Shown in pieces: positions 19,006 through 27,126 of a stretch of 64,000 bases of DNA. This DNA is from Prevotella sp. (GTDB lineage: Bacteria; Bacteroidota; Bacteroidia; Bacteroidales; Bacteroidaceae). The stretch's first letter is position 1. Each line of letters begins with the position of its first letter. Position numbers and translations under genes: made by a program. The notes beneath the pieces are model-generated. The model was not told the DNA's origin. It saw nothing but the letters and a program-made list of their open reading frames with translations, and did no database searches. The stretch is taken from positions 33,860 through 97,859 of the forward strand of contig JAFZRU010000055.1 of the NCBI GenBank assembly GCA_017619755.1, written 5' to 3'.

Positions 19006-20217
19006 ATGAAAATAGCCCTTATAAAAGAAACAAAGACTCCTGTAGATAATCGTGTTCCTTTGACCCCTGACCAAGTGGCAACATTAAACCATGAATATCC
19101 AGGTTCGGAAATCGTAGTGCAGTCGAGCGACATTCGTGCCTTTTCTGATGAAGAATATCTTCAAGCAGGAGTGAAAGTAGTAGAAGATGTGTCCGATTGC
19201 GACATTCTATTTGGAATCAAAGAAGCCAAAATATCCACACTAATTCCACAGAAGCACTATTTTTTCTTTGGTCATATTGCCAAAATGCAAGAATACAATC
19301 GCCCACTTCTGCAAACATTCCTAAGTCAAGACATCACTTTCTCTGATTATGAATACTTGGTTGACGATGAAGGCATTCGTCTCTGTGCTTTTGGATGGTG
19401 GGCTGGTGCAGTTGGCATCTATTATACATTGAGAGGCTATGGCTTGAAGACAAAAACTTTCGAATTACCACAACCTGACATACACTTTACATTGGTTAAG
19501 TTGATTGAAAACCTGAAAGCAACACCCCTTCCCCAAGTCAGACTATTAGTGACAGGCACAGGCAGGGTGTCACAAGGTGCCCAATACGTACTTGAAAACA
19601 TTGGTGCCCAAAGGATGTCAGAGGATGCGTACCTTAGCAATCGACCTGTGGATAAACTCTCTTTTTTCGTGGCTTCATTACCAAACATAGTATGTCGTAA
19701 AGATGGCGGCAACTATTCCAGGCACGATTTTGCAAATAATCCTCAAGCCTACAAAAGTGACTTCATGCGCTGGGCCAGACATACCGATATCCTTGTGACC
19801 GCCCATTATTGGGATTCTAACGCCCCTATATATTTGGATGAGAGCGATTTGCAAAACCCTGACAATCACATTCGCACAATTGGTGATGTGACATGTGACA
19901 TCATGGGTAGTATAAAATCTACAATCCGTCCATCCACTCATGCCGCACCTTTTTACGATTATGACCCTCAAACGAAACAAGAGGCTCCTTTATTTTCCAA
20001 CATCAACAACATCACAGTGATGGCCGTGGACACATGCCCTAACGCTTTGCCAAGAGATGCAAGCCGTTATTTTGGGGACATGCTAATTCCACACGTATTC
20101 AAACCATTGCTTGAAGGACTTGGCGATTCCTCTAAAGTCATAAACGAATCCACAATAGTAAAAGACGGTAAATTGACACCGCATTTCTCCTATCTTACAA
20201 ACTTTTCAAAAGGATAA
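19006..20217 (+). CDS. Saccharopine-dehydrogenase-like (lysine-forming, AlaDH/PNT N-domain) oxidoreductase
   Basis: The N-terminus IALIKETKTPVDNRVPLTP is the alanine dehydrogenase/transhydrogenase-type domain. The overall layout follows NAD-dependent lysine-forming saccharopine dehydrogenases (LYS1): LFGIKEAK, a FGHIAKMQEYN block, RLCAFGWWAGAVGIYYTLRGY, the nucleotide-binding VRLLVTGTGRVSQGAQYVL, and the closing VDTCPNALPRDASRYFGDML. Such enzymes make or split secondary-amine dicarboxylates (opine-like products). It lies 3 bases upstream of the flippase, so it may make an amino-acid-derived capsule substituent; that role is inference. The sequence is AT-richer than the genes upstream. Confidence 0.72.
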   Translation: MKIALIKETKTPVDNRVPLTPDQVATLNHEYPGSEIVVQSSDIRAFSDEEYLQAGVKVVEDVSDCDILFGIKEAKISTLIPQKHYFFFGHIAKMQEYNRPLLQTFLSQDITFSDYEYLVDDEGIRLCAFGWWAGAVGIYYTLRGYGLKTKTFELPQPDIHFTLVKLIENLKATPLPQVRLLVTGTGRVSQGAQYVLENIGAQRMSEDAYLSNRPVDKLSFFVASLPNIVCRKDGGNYSRHDFANNPQAYKSDFMRWARHTDILVTAHYWDSNAPIYLDESDLQNPDNHIRTIGDVTCDIMGSIKSTIRPSTHAAPFYDYDPQTKQEAPLFSNINNITVMAVDTCPNALPRDASRYFGDMLIPHVFKPLLEGLGDSSKVINESTIVKDGKLTPHFSYLTNFSKG

Positions 20218-20220
20218 ACA

Positions 20221-21696
20221 ATGGCTGACAACCTTAAAAAGAAGACATTGTCTGGTGTGATATGGAGTAGCATCCACAAGATAGCTATCATGCTTCTTGG
20301 GTTTATCTCCGGCATTGTCTTGGCGCGTTTATTGACCCCACATGATTATGGGGTGATAGGCATGCTTACTATTTTTTTGGCTGTATCACAAACATTTATC
20401 GATGGCGGTTTTGGCTCAGCCCTCATACAAAAAAAGACCCCCACAAGCGAAGATTACTCAACCATTCTTTATTGGAATCTGGCGCTTTCTTTATTCCTAT
20501 ATATTCTCCTTTATGCTTGCGCGCCAGTTGTAGCACGTTTTTACAACCTATCTTTGCTTTGTGATGTGTTAAGGGTACAAGGTCTCGTACTTATCATCAA
20601 TGCTGCCCGAATTGTGCAACGCAATCAATTGCGTAAGCAGTTGCAGTTCAAGAAGATTGCCATCATCAATGTTTCATCTAATGTCATTGCTCTTGCTTTC
20701 ACCATCTATTGGGCTTGGAAAGGATGGGGAGTATGGGCTTTAGTTGCCCAGCAACTACTCGTCAGTTTGCTCACAACCAGCCTGTATTGGGCAACAGCCA
20801 AATGGAAACCTTTGTTGGTTTTTTCTAAGAAATCATTTATGGAACTTTTCGGTTTTGGCGGTTTTATCTTGCTCTCCAATCTGTTCAACACATTATGCAA
20901 CAACATCCAACCCCTTTTGATTGGCAAAGTATATAATTCATCTACATTAGGTTTTTATTCCAAGGCACGTTCAACAGAAAGCTACGCTTCGACATTTCTT
21001 TCAAGCGTGCTCAGCCAGGTGACATATCCTGTCTTTTCTGAAGCACAAAACGACAAAATGCGAATCATCTCCATATTGAAAAAAATCATTGGTGCTTCAT
21101 CCTTCATAACTTTTCCTCTTATGCTTCTGATGATACTGCTTGCCAAGCCTATTTTCACATTGCTCTATACAGAGAAATGGCTTCCATGTGTACCTTATTT
21201 CCAGTTATTATGTATAGCAGGAATAGCCATTTCACTCCAAAACATCAACTATTTTGCAGTGGCGGCGATAGGCAAAAGCAAAGCAATCATGAAATGGACT
21301 ATTGTCAAAAGGGTTTCCGGCTTGGTACTAACCATTGCAGGTTTATGGCTTTTTGGCATATACGGCATGATTGTGGGATCAGTTATAACCTCATGGCTTA
21401 TCTACATTATCAATGCCATGATGGTTTCAAAATATATAGGTTATACTAATTGGCAACAATTGAAGGACCTTATGCCCATACTTCTATCTTCCAGCATTGC
21501 TTTCATACTGACATATATTGTTGGTTTCATATTGCCTTGGTCGGATTCTTTCATAGCTATCATTCAATTCATCATTTATACCACCATATATTTGACAATA
21601 TCCATTTTATTCAAAGTAGAGGCATATACGTTTACCAAAGAAATCTTGAATATATTATTGAATAAATTCAAGAGAGGAAGGACTTCCTTATCGTAA
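20221..21696 (+). CDS. wzx: Wzx-type polysaccharide flippase (MOP superfamily)
   Basis: A 491-residue membrane protein with about 12-14 hydrophobic segments. The N-terminus (KKKTLSGVIWSSIHKIAI, GIVLARLLTPHDYGVIGML, DGGFGSALIQKK) is the WzxC/Polysacc_synt_3 signature. It would flip undecaprenyl-diphosphate-linked repeat units across the inner membrane for polymerisation. No Wzy polymerase or Wza/Wzc exporter is visible in the window, so they must lie upstream or elsewhere. It is AT-rich like its neighbours and may belong to an imported segment. Confidence 0.92.
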   Translation: MADNLKKKTLSGVIWSSIHKIAIMLLGFISGIVLARLLTPHDYGVIGMLTIFLAVSQTFIDGGFGSALIQKKTPTSEDYSTILYWNLALSLFLYILLYACAPVVARFYNLSLLCDVLRVQGLVLIINAARIVQRNQLRKQLQFKKIAIINVSSNVIALAFTIYWAWKGWGVWALVAQQLLVSLLTTSLYWATAKWKPLLVFSKKSFMELFGFGGFILLSNLFNTLCNNIQPLLIGKVYNSSTLGFYSKARSTESYASTFLSSVLSQVTYPVFSEAQNDKMRIISILKKIIGASSFITFPLMLLMILLAKPIFTLLYTEKWLPCVPYFQLLCIAGIAISLQNINYFAVAAIGKSKAIMKWTIVKRVSGLVLTIAGLWLFGIYGMIVGSVITSWLIYIINAMMVSKYIGYTNWQQLKDLMPILLSSSIAFILTYIVGFILPWSDSFIAIIQFIIYTTIYLTISILFKVEAYTFTKEILNILLNKFKRGRTSLS

Positions 21697-21791
21697 ATCT
21701 GTATGCGTAATTGCCCTACGAATAATAAATCTTATTCATTTGTACAACTCAACTTGTTACGAACAAATTCAATCTAATTCAACATAAAGAT

Positions 21792-22724
21792 ATGAACCTC
21801 AAGCAATTGTTGAAAAAAATACCTGTCATAGAAGAATACGCTAAGCGACGGGATTATGAAAAGAAGCCTGACCTTAGGCTATTATCCTTAGAAGAGAAGA
21901 AGAAAGCCTTGATGGACAAATATGAACGGAAGGCAGGTTATCGCATGGATTTGGAGCATCCTAAGACTTTCACCGAAAAACTTCAATGGTACAAGTTGTA
22001 TTATGAAGGTGATGGCCATTTGGAAAGACTGGTTGACAAGTATCTGATGAAAGAATATGTCAAAGAGAAATTGGGAGAAGGCCATACCATTCCACTCATA
22101 GGAGCATGGACCAACATTAAAGACTTGGAAAAAGACTGGCCCAACTTGCCAGAGGAGTTTTGCTTGAAGTCCACCCTCCAAAGTGAAGCAAAATGTATAA
22201 AGTTTATCCATAAAAAGTCTTCCATTGAATTCAAATCATTGAAAAAAGAAGTGGAACAATGGTTTCTGTTCAAGAACACTTTGGCCAATTCCTATTGCAG
22301 AGCATACACCAATGCTTTGCCTCGTGTTCTCGCTGAACAATATTTGGAAAACGTTAAAAATCAACTTTTTGACTATAAACTATTCTGTTTCGACGGCAAA
22401 CCCTTTTGCGCCTACGTAGCTCAAGAGCATTTCAGCGAAAAAGGCTCTACCATCACGTTTTATGATATGGAGTGGAACAAACTCGACGTGCAATACGGAG
22501 CACACGAGGTGGGCGACATGCCCAAGCCCAAGCATTGGGAGGAAATGATTGAAATAGCAAAAAAACTTTCTGCAGGTTTTCCCCATATTAGGGTGGACTT
22601 CTTCGATACAGATAAAAAACTATATGTGGCAGAATTGACCATGTATCCCGGCGGCGGATACACTCATTATTATCCAGAATCCTTCAATGAAAAGATGGGA
22701 GATTTATTTAACATAACCACCTAA
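21792..22724 (+). CDS. TupA-like ATP-grasp protein
   Basis: A 310-residue protein matching the TupA-like ATP-grasp family found in capsule and teichuronopeptide loci. LEHPKTFTEKLQWYKLYY, VDKYLMKEYVKEKLGE, PEEFCLKSTLQSEAKCI (in place of the usual FVLKxxHGS) and the metal-binding end IRVDFFDTDKKLYVAELTMYPGGG are recognisable. In TupA the family links glutamate to a glucuronic-acid polymer. The usual ATP-site HGS is altered here (TLQS), so activity or substrate may differ. It is followed by a short gene remnant, then CapA. Confidence 0.8.
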   Translation: MNLKQLLKKIPVIEEYAKRRDYEKKPDLRLLSLEEKKKALMDKYERKAGYRMDLEHPKTFTEKLQWYKLYYEGDGHLERLVDKYLMKEYVKEKLGEGHTIPLIGAWTNIKDLEKDWPNLPEEFCLKSTLQSEAKCIKFIHKKSSIEFKSLKKEVEQWFLFKNTLANSYCRAYTNALPRVLAEQYLENVKNQLFDYKLFCFDGKPFCAYVAQEHFSEKGSTITFYDMEWNKLDVQYGAHEVGDMPKPKHWEEMIEIAKKLSAGFPHIRVDFFDTDKKLYVAELTMYPGGGYTHYYPESFNEKMGDLFNITT

Positions 22725-22781
22725 TAGTTATGTTTAGGAATTTTCTATTCAACTTGAAGAAGCAACTTGACAAAATGCATT

Positions 22782-22871
22782 AAAACTCTTTGGCCACAAG
22801 TCTATCAACAAATGTTCAGTTTGTCAGACAAACAATACGAAGATTACAAGAAAAAAAGTCTGCTTTATTAG
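22782..22871 (+). pseudogene. Possible short gene remnant between tupA-like and capA-like genes
   Basis: In the frame beginning at 22782, 29 codons read KTLWPQVYQQMFSLSDKQYE and on to a TAG at 22869-22871. Just upstream, a different frame reads LFNLKKQLDKMH. Together they look like the frameshifted C-terminus of a lost capsule gene. The stretch is too short to identify and could be chance. Confidence 0.3.
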
Positions 22872-22887
22872 ATTTGCATAAACATTT

Positions 22888-24027
22888 ATGAAATTGTTTT
22901 TTTGTGGTGACTTTTGCTCCAAGCCTTCCACCCGTTCCATTACGGTATCAGACGAGTTGAGGCAGTTGATACAATCATGCGATATCAAGGTCGTAAATTT
23001 TGAAGTCCCACTGAAGCCTGATGTTACCATGCCTCCACAACGACGGGAAAGATTTTATCAGAACGATGACACTCCTGATTTTCTTCGTAATATTGGGTTT
23101 AATGTTTTCTCTCTCGCCAACAACCATACTTTTGATTGGGGCATTGATGGCTTTGAAAAAACAAAGACTGCATTGGGTGATACTACTTTTGGAGCAGGCT
23201 CTTACGAAGAAGCCTTTACTGTCAAAGTAATGACTGTTCTAGGTTTGAAAATAGGCTTTCTTGGTTTCACATTTGCAGCATATACTGGCGTTTTTGATGA
23301 CGTATTACACCATGAAGGTTTGGGATGTGCCTACATCAATGATTTAAAGGTGAACCATACCATCATGAAAGCAAAAAAAGAAGTTGATTATTTGTTCATT
23401 TTGCCCCACGACGGCATAGAATACATCGACATTCCCATGCCAGAAACGATTGCCCGGTATCGCGATTTCATCGATTATGGTGCAGACGGAGTAATAGGCT
23501 CCCATCCACATTGCCCACAAGGATGGGAGATATATAAGGGAAAGCCCATTTTTTATAGCCTTGGCAATTTCTTATTCAACAGTAAAGAAAACTACGACTA
23601 TAGAGCTACCCGACCACATTGGTATGAAGGCTTGGGGGTCATATTGAATATTGATGATAGAAATATGACTTGGGATGTCATAAGTACTAAAAATGTGGGC
23701 AATCTATTCATTGATATAGACCATAATGAAAAAAGGATTGCACATAATGAAAAGTTGTGCAATTACATTCATGATAAAGAAGCATATATGGAATGTTTCA
23801 ATCAAATATGCACAAAACAAGTATATGGTAAAGAGATGAAGATCATAGACTATACATTCCATTCTTCAACCTTGGGTGAATGTACGAAATTGTTGATGAA
23901 GGATTGGATATTCAAGATTATCGGAAAGGATTTCACCAATGATTATCCCCTTATGCGACTACTCACTCATGATGGACGAAAAAATCTTATGAAACACGCA
24001 ATCAAACATAATATCAAAAATCAATGA
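22888..24027 (+). CDS. CapA-like poly-gamma-glutamate/capsule metallophosphatase-fold protein
   Basis: A 379-residue protein of the CapA family (PGA_cap, a metallophosphatase-like fold). MKLFFCGDFCSKPS supplies the first metal-binding Asp, VVNFEVPL matches the conserved N-x-E-x-P, and SLANNHTFDWG the Asn/His motif. FILPHDGIEY, VIGSHPHCPQGWEIYKGKPI and YSLGNFLFN complete the site. No signal peptide or membrane anchor is visible, unlike Bacillus CapA. It is flanked by two ATP-grasp proteins, a pairing common in loci that add amino acids to capsules. Confidence 0.88.
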   Translation: MKLFFCGDFCSKPSTRSITVSDELRQLIQSCDIKVVNFEVPLKPDVTMPPQRRERFYQNDDTPDFLRNIGFNVFSLANNHTFDWGIDGFEKTKTALGDTTFGAGSYEEAFTVKVMTVLGLKIGFLGFTFAAYTGVFDDVLHHEGLGCAYINDLKVNHTIMKAKKEVDYLFILPHDGIEYIDIPMPETIARYRDFIDYGADGVIGSHPHCPQGWEIYKGKPIFYSLGNFLFNSKENYDYRATRPHWYEGLGVILNIDDRNMTWDVISTKNVGNLFIDIDHNEKRIAHNEKLCNYIHDKEAYMECFNQICTKQVYGKEMKIIDYTFHSSTLGECTKLLMKDWIFKIIGKDFTNDYPLMRLLTHDGRKNLMKHAIKHNIKNQ

Positions 24028-24031
24028 CAAA

Positions 24032-25114
24032 ATGAGTATTATAGGCAAGTTATTGACAGCATACGAGAAACATCGTGAGATGAAAAAATGGGAAAAGGTC
24101 ATCATCAGCAATTTCAAAGATTTGAAAAATCATAAAAAACTGACCAAAGACCAAAAAAAGGAAATACAAGATTTTTATGTAGGCATGATTGGAAAGAAAA
24201 TTCCACTTTACAGCCATGAATATTTCTATTCACGAACAGGAGTATTTAACAAAGAATATGTGCCTACCAACATTTACCATTGTGAATTGTTACCAAAAGC
24301 CAACCTTCATTATTTACGAAGAGCTTATGGCGACAAAAATGCATGCGACTTTTTATTTCATAATGAAAATGTTGTCCATACCATATTGAAAAACATAAAT
24401 GGATACTACTATTTCGAAAACCGCCCTGTTTCTGAAGAAGAAGCCATTGCACTTTGTCAAAATATGGAAAAGGTAATTATCAAACCTTCGCAAGATTCAA
24501 AAGGCAATGGAGTTCGACTCATATCAATAAAAGATGGAATAACCAATGTGGACGGCAAATCCATTGGCGACCTGTTCAAGCAATATGATAAAAATTTTCT
24601 CATTCAACCATGTGTAAAGCAACATAAAGACATGGCTGCTTTAAATCCTTCTTCACTTAACACATTGAGGATTTTGTCCTATCGCTCCGATATGGAAATA
24701 CTCATCATTTATTCAGTTATTCGCATCGGACGAAAAGGCCAAATAATCGACAACCAATGTGCTGGAGGCATAAGCACTGTTATAACAAGCGAAGGAAGAC
24801 TTGGGAAAACTGCATTTGGAGGGTATAGCACAGACAATATTACCAAAACTGACACAGGCATCACACTTGATGGATACCAAGTACCTTCTTATGACAAAGC
24901 TATTGAATTGGTAAAACATCTACATTTGCGGCTACCCTTTTTCAATCTAATAGGATGGGATGTTGCCATCCAAGAAAATGGAGAGCCGCTGCTAATTGAA
25001 TTCAACACCAATCCTGGCTTGAGCCAGTCTGCGTTCTGTTCTGGAATGGGGAAATATACAGAAAGAATTATTAGAGAACTGTGGCCTCGACCTAATTCAT
25101 GGTTCAAGGACTAA
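24032..25114 (+). CDS. Sugar-transfer-associated ATP-grasp protein
   Basis: A 360-residue member of the ATPgrasp_ST family (ATP-grasp proteins encoded among glycosyltransferases). The ATP-binding segment KVIIKPSQDSKGNGVRLI, the central VKQHKDMAALNPSSLNTLRI and the metal site LIGWDVAIQENGEPLLIEFN with following NTNPG are intact. It starts 4 bases after the CapA-like gene. It probably forms an amide or ester bond during modification of the capsule repeat; the reaction has not been assigned for this family. This is the last gene of the polysaccharide block. Confidence 0.85.
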   Translation: MSIIGKLLTAYEKHREMKKWEKVIISNFKDLKNHKKLTKDQKKEIQDFYVGMIGKKIPLYSHEYFYSRTGVFNKEYVPTNIYHCELLPKANLHYLRRAYGDKNACDFLFHNENVVHTILKNINGYYYFENRPVSEEEAIALCQNMEKVIIKPSQDSKGNGVRLISIKDGITNVDGKSIGDLFKQYDKNFLIQPCVKQHKDMAALNPSSLNTLRILSYRSDMEILIIYSVIRIGRKGQIIDNQCAGGISTVITSEGRLGKTAFGGYSTDNITKTDTGITLDGYQVPSYDKAIELVKHLHLRLPFFNLIGWDVAIQENGEPLLIEFNTNPGLSQSAFCSGMGKYTERIIRELWPRPNSWFKD

Positions 25115-25236
25115 ATGATTTCCATATCACGATCATTTCACCCATTGCAAAGGGAACAATATGCAACTGCCACCTGACGGAAACAGATACCCTGTCACGG
25201 TGACATATACCACTGGCAATCCAATAACCATACCTT

Positions 25237-25626
25237 ATGCTCCAACAAGACTATTTCATCCGCGTTCTTCGTGAGTTCTTCGACGCGCTGGCGCGTGCCA
25301 TGCGCAAGGACGGCGAAGACCGCAGCCGCGCCGTGCACGAGCTGTACACACAATACTTGGGCGAGTATGAGTGCTGGCAGAACGCCAACGTAGAGGAGGC
25401 CATGAAGTTGCTCTCACAATACCCGGAGGAGCAACGCCTGAGCCGCATGGAGATGCTCGCAGAATTGTATTACGCCGAAGCGGAACTGCGCCCCTACCCT
25501 GTTAGCGAAACATTGCTCTCCCGCGCACTCACACTCTTCGAGTACATCGACAGCCACAGCGACACCTTCTCCATCAGTCGCGGGATGAAGGTGGAAGACA
25601 TCCGCAGACGCCTGCGCACCATGTGA
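25237..25626 (+). CDS. Small helical protein, DUF6483-like
   Basis: A 129-residue, all-helical, cytoplasmic protein beginning MLQQDYFIRVLREFFDALAR, which recalls the DUF6483 family of Bacteroidales and Firmicutes. The residues after it (LYYAEAELRPYPVSETLLSRA) look like TPR-type helices. No function is known. Its stop codon overlaps the MATE start (TGATG), so the two are co-translated. GC content returns here to the higher level of the chromosome outside the capsule insert. Confidence 0.7.
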   Translation: MLQQDYFIRVLREFFDALARAMRKDGEDRSRAVHELYTQYLGEYECWQNANVEEAMKLLSQYPEEQRLSRMEMLAELYYAEAELRPYPVSETLLSRALTLFEYIDSHSDTFSISRGMKVEDIRRRLRTM

Positions 25627-26996
25627 TGGCCCCCACCAGCGACATGACGGTAGGAAGCCCCACGCGGCGCATCCTGCTCTTCGCCCTGCCGCTGATTGGC
25701 GGCAACCTCCTCCAACAGCTATACACCGTCGTCGATGCCATCATCGTGGGGCGCTTTCTCGGTGTGGGCGCCTTGGCAGCCGTTGGAGCTTCGTGGGCTG
25801 TCATGTTTCTCATCATGGGCTTCTGCATCGGCGCTTGCGCCGGTTTCGCCATTCCTGTAGCTCAAGCCTTTGGCGCACACGACCACGCCCTTATGCGCCG
25901 CCACGTGGCCTGTTCGCTACGCTTGGCGGCCATCATCTCCCTGACCATCACCGCCGTCACCACGTTGTTGTGCCGGCACATCCTCCTCTTGGTGCGCACG
26001 CCCGCCGACATTATGGCCGACGCACACACCTTCTTCCTCCTTCAACTCCTCTCCATCCCCTTCATCATCGCCTACAACATCCTCGCCAGTCTGCTGCGAG
26101 CCGTAGGCAATTCCCGCCAACCTTTTTACTACCTCATCATAGCCTCCATGCTCAACATCGTGCTGGCCGTGGTCTTCATCGTCTTCATGGGGATGGGTGT
26201 GGCCGGCGTGGGCTTGGCCACGATGATCTCACAAGCGGCGGCGGCCTTGGCATGTATGGCATACATACGGCGGCGAGCCACCCTGCTCATCCCACGGCGT
26301 GGCGAGTGGCGGCGCGAGGTGGGTGAGACATACCACATCTTGGCCAACGGCGTACCCATGGGCCTGCAGTTCTCCATCACCGGCATAGGCATCATCATGC
26401 TGCAGACGGCCAACAACTCCTTGGGAACTACATACGTGGCTGCCTTCACTGCTTCCATGCGTGTGAAATACCTGTTCACCTGTGTCTTCGAGAACATCGG
26501 CGCGGCGATGGCCACCTACTGCGGACAGAACATCGGCGCCCGACGCCTCGACCGCGTGGGACGGGGCTTGCGTTCAGCCCTGTTGCTCTCCATGGCCTAT
26601 TTCATCATCACGGCCCTGATCATCCAACCTTTCGCCGACGACATCATGAGCCTCTTCGTGGAAAGCGGCAACGAGGCGGTGACCTCCAATGCGGCAATGC
26701 TCATGCGCATCGCATGCTGGTTCTACCCGGCACTCGGCATCCTCACCGTCATGCGCTACTCCATCCAAGGCTTGGGATGGTCGAGACTCGCCGTCTGCTC
26801 CGGTGTCATGGAGATGTTTGCTCGCGGTGCGGTGAGCCTGTGGCTCGTGCCGTCAATCCACTATCTCGGTGTGTGCTACGGCGACCCGGTGGCGTGGCTC
26901 GCCGCCGACTGTTTCCTCATCCCCACCATAGCCTGGCTCTATCTGAAAGGCATACCAAAACAGCTGCAGCAGGCGGAAGGATTGCAAGGACTCTAA
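25626..26996 (+). CDS. MATE-family cation/drug antiporter
   Basis: A 456-residue membrane protein with about 12 transmembrane segments and the internal duplication of MATE/DinF transporters. TRRILLFALPLIGGNLLQQLYTVVDAIIVGRFLG is the family N-terminus, with VGASWAVMFLIMGFCIGACAG next, and the second half repeats the pattern from ANGVPMGLQFSITGIGI. The ATG at 25626 overlaps the previous stop; a GTG one codon upstream is also possible. It exports cationic compounds by Na+ or H+ antiport at the inner membrane. Substrate unknown. Confidence 0.93.
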   Translation: MAPTSDMTVGSPTRRILLFALPLIGGNLLQQLYTVVDAIIVGRFLGVGALAAVGASWAVMFLIMGFCIGACAGFAIPVAQAFGAHDHALMRRHVACSLRLAAIISLTITAVTTLLCRHILLLVRTPADIMADAHTFFLLQLLSIPFIIAYNILASLLRAVGNSRQPFYYLIIASMLNIVLAVVFIVFMGMGVAGVGLATMISQAAAALACMAYIRRRATLLIPRRGEWRREVGETYHILANGVPMGLQFSITGIGIIMLQTANNSLGTTYVAAFTASMRVKYLFTCVFENIGAAMATYCGQNIGARRLDRVGRGLRSALLLSMAYFIITALIIQPFADDIMSLFVESGNEAVTSNAAMLMRIACWFYPALGILTVMRYSIQGLGWSRLAVCSGVMEMFARGAVSLWLVPSIHYLGVCYGDPVAWLAADCFLIPTIAWLYLKGIPKQLQQAEGLQGL

Positions 26997-27052
26997 GGAC
27001 GCTAAGGTCTTTAAGGACTTTAAAGACCCTAAGGACTTTAAGGTCTTTAACG
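26996..27052. repeat. AAGGACTTT/AAGGTCTTT repeat cluster, possible terminator
   Basis: Short repeats built from CTAAGGAC and TTTAAGGTC alternate between the MATE gene and argS. They contain a palindrome (TTAAAGACC at 27020-27028 with GGTCTTTAA at 27042-27050). A stem here could end MATE transcription, but no T-run follows it. Confidence 0.5.
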
Positions 27053-27092
27053 ATAAAATGTCAAAATGGTGGAGTATCTGAAAAAAAATTCG

Positions 27093-27100
27093 TAACTTTG
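27093..27100 (+). promoter_or_regulatory. Bacteroidetes -7 promoter box for argS
   Basis: TAACTTTG fits the TAnnTTTG consensus of the Bacteroidetes primary sigma factor. It lies 26 bases before the argS ATG. The -33 element is weak. Confidence 0.7.
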
Positions 27101-27126
27101 CAGCCCAAAATCAAAAAGGAAAAGAC

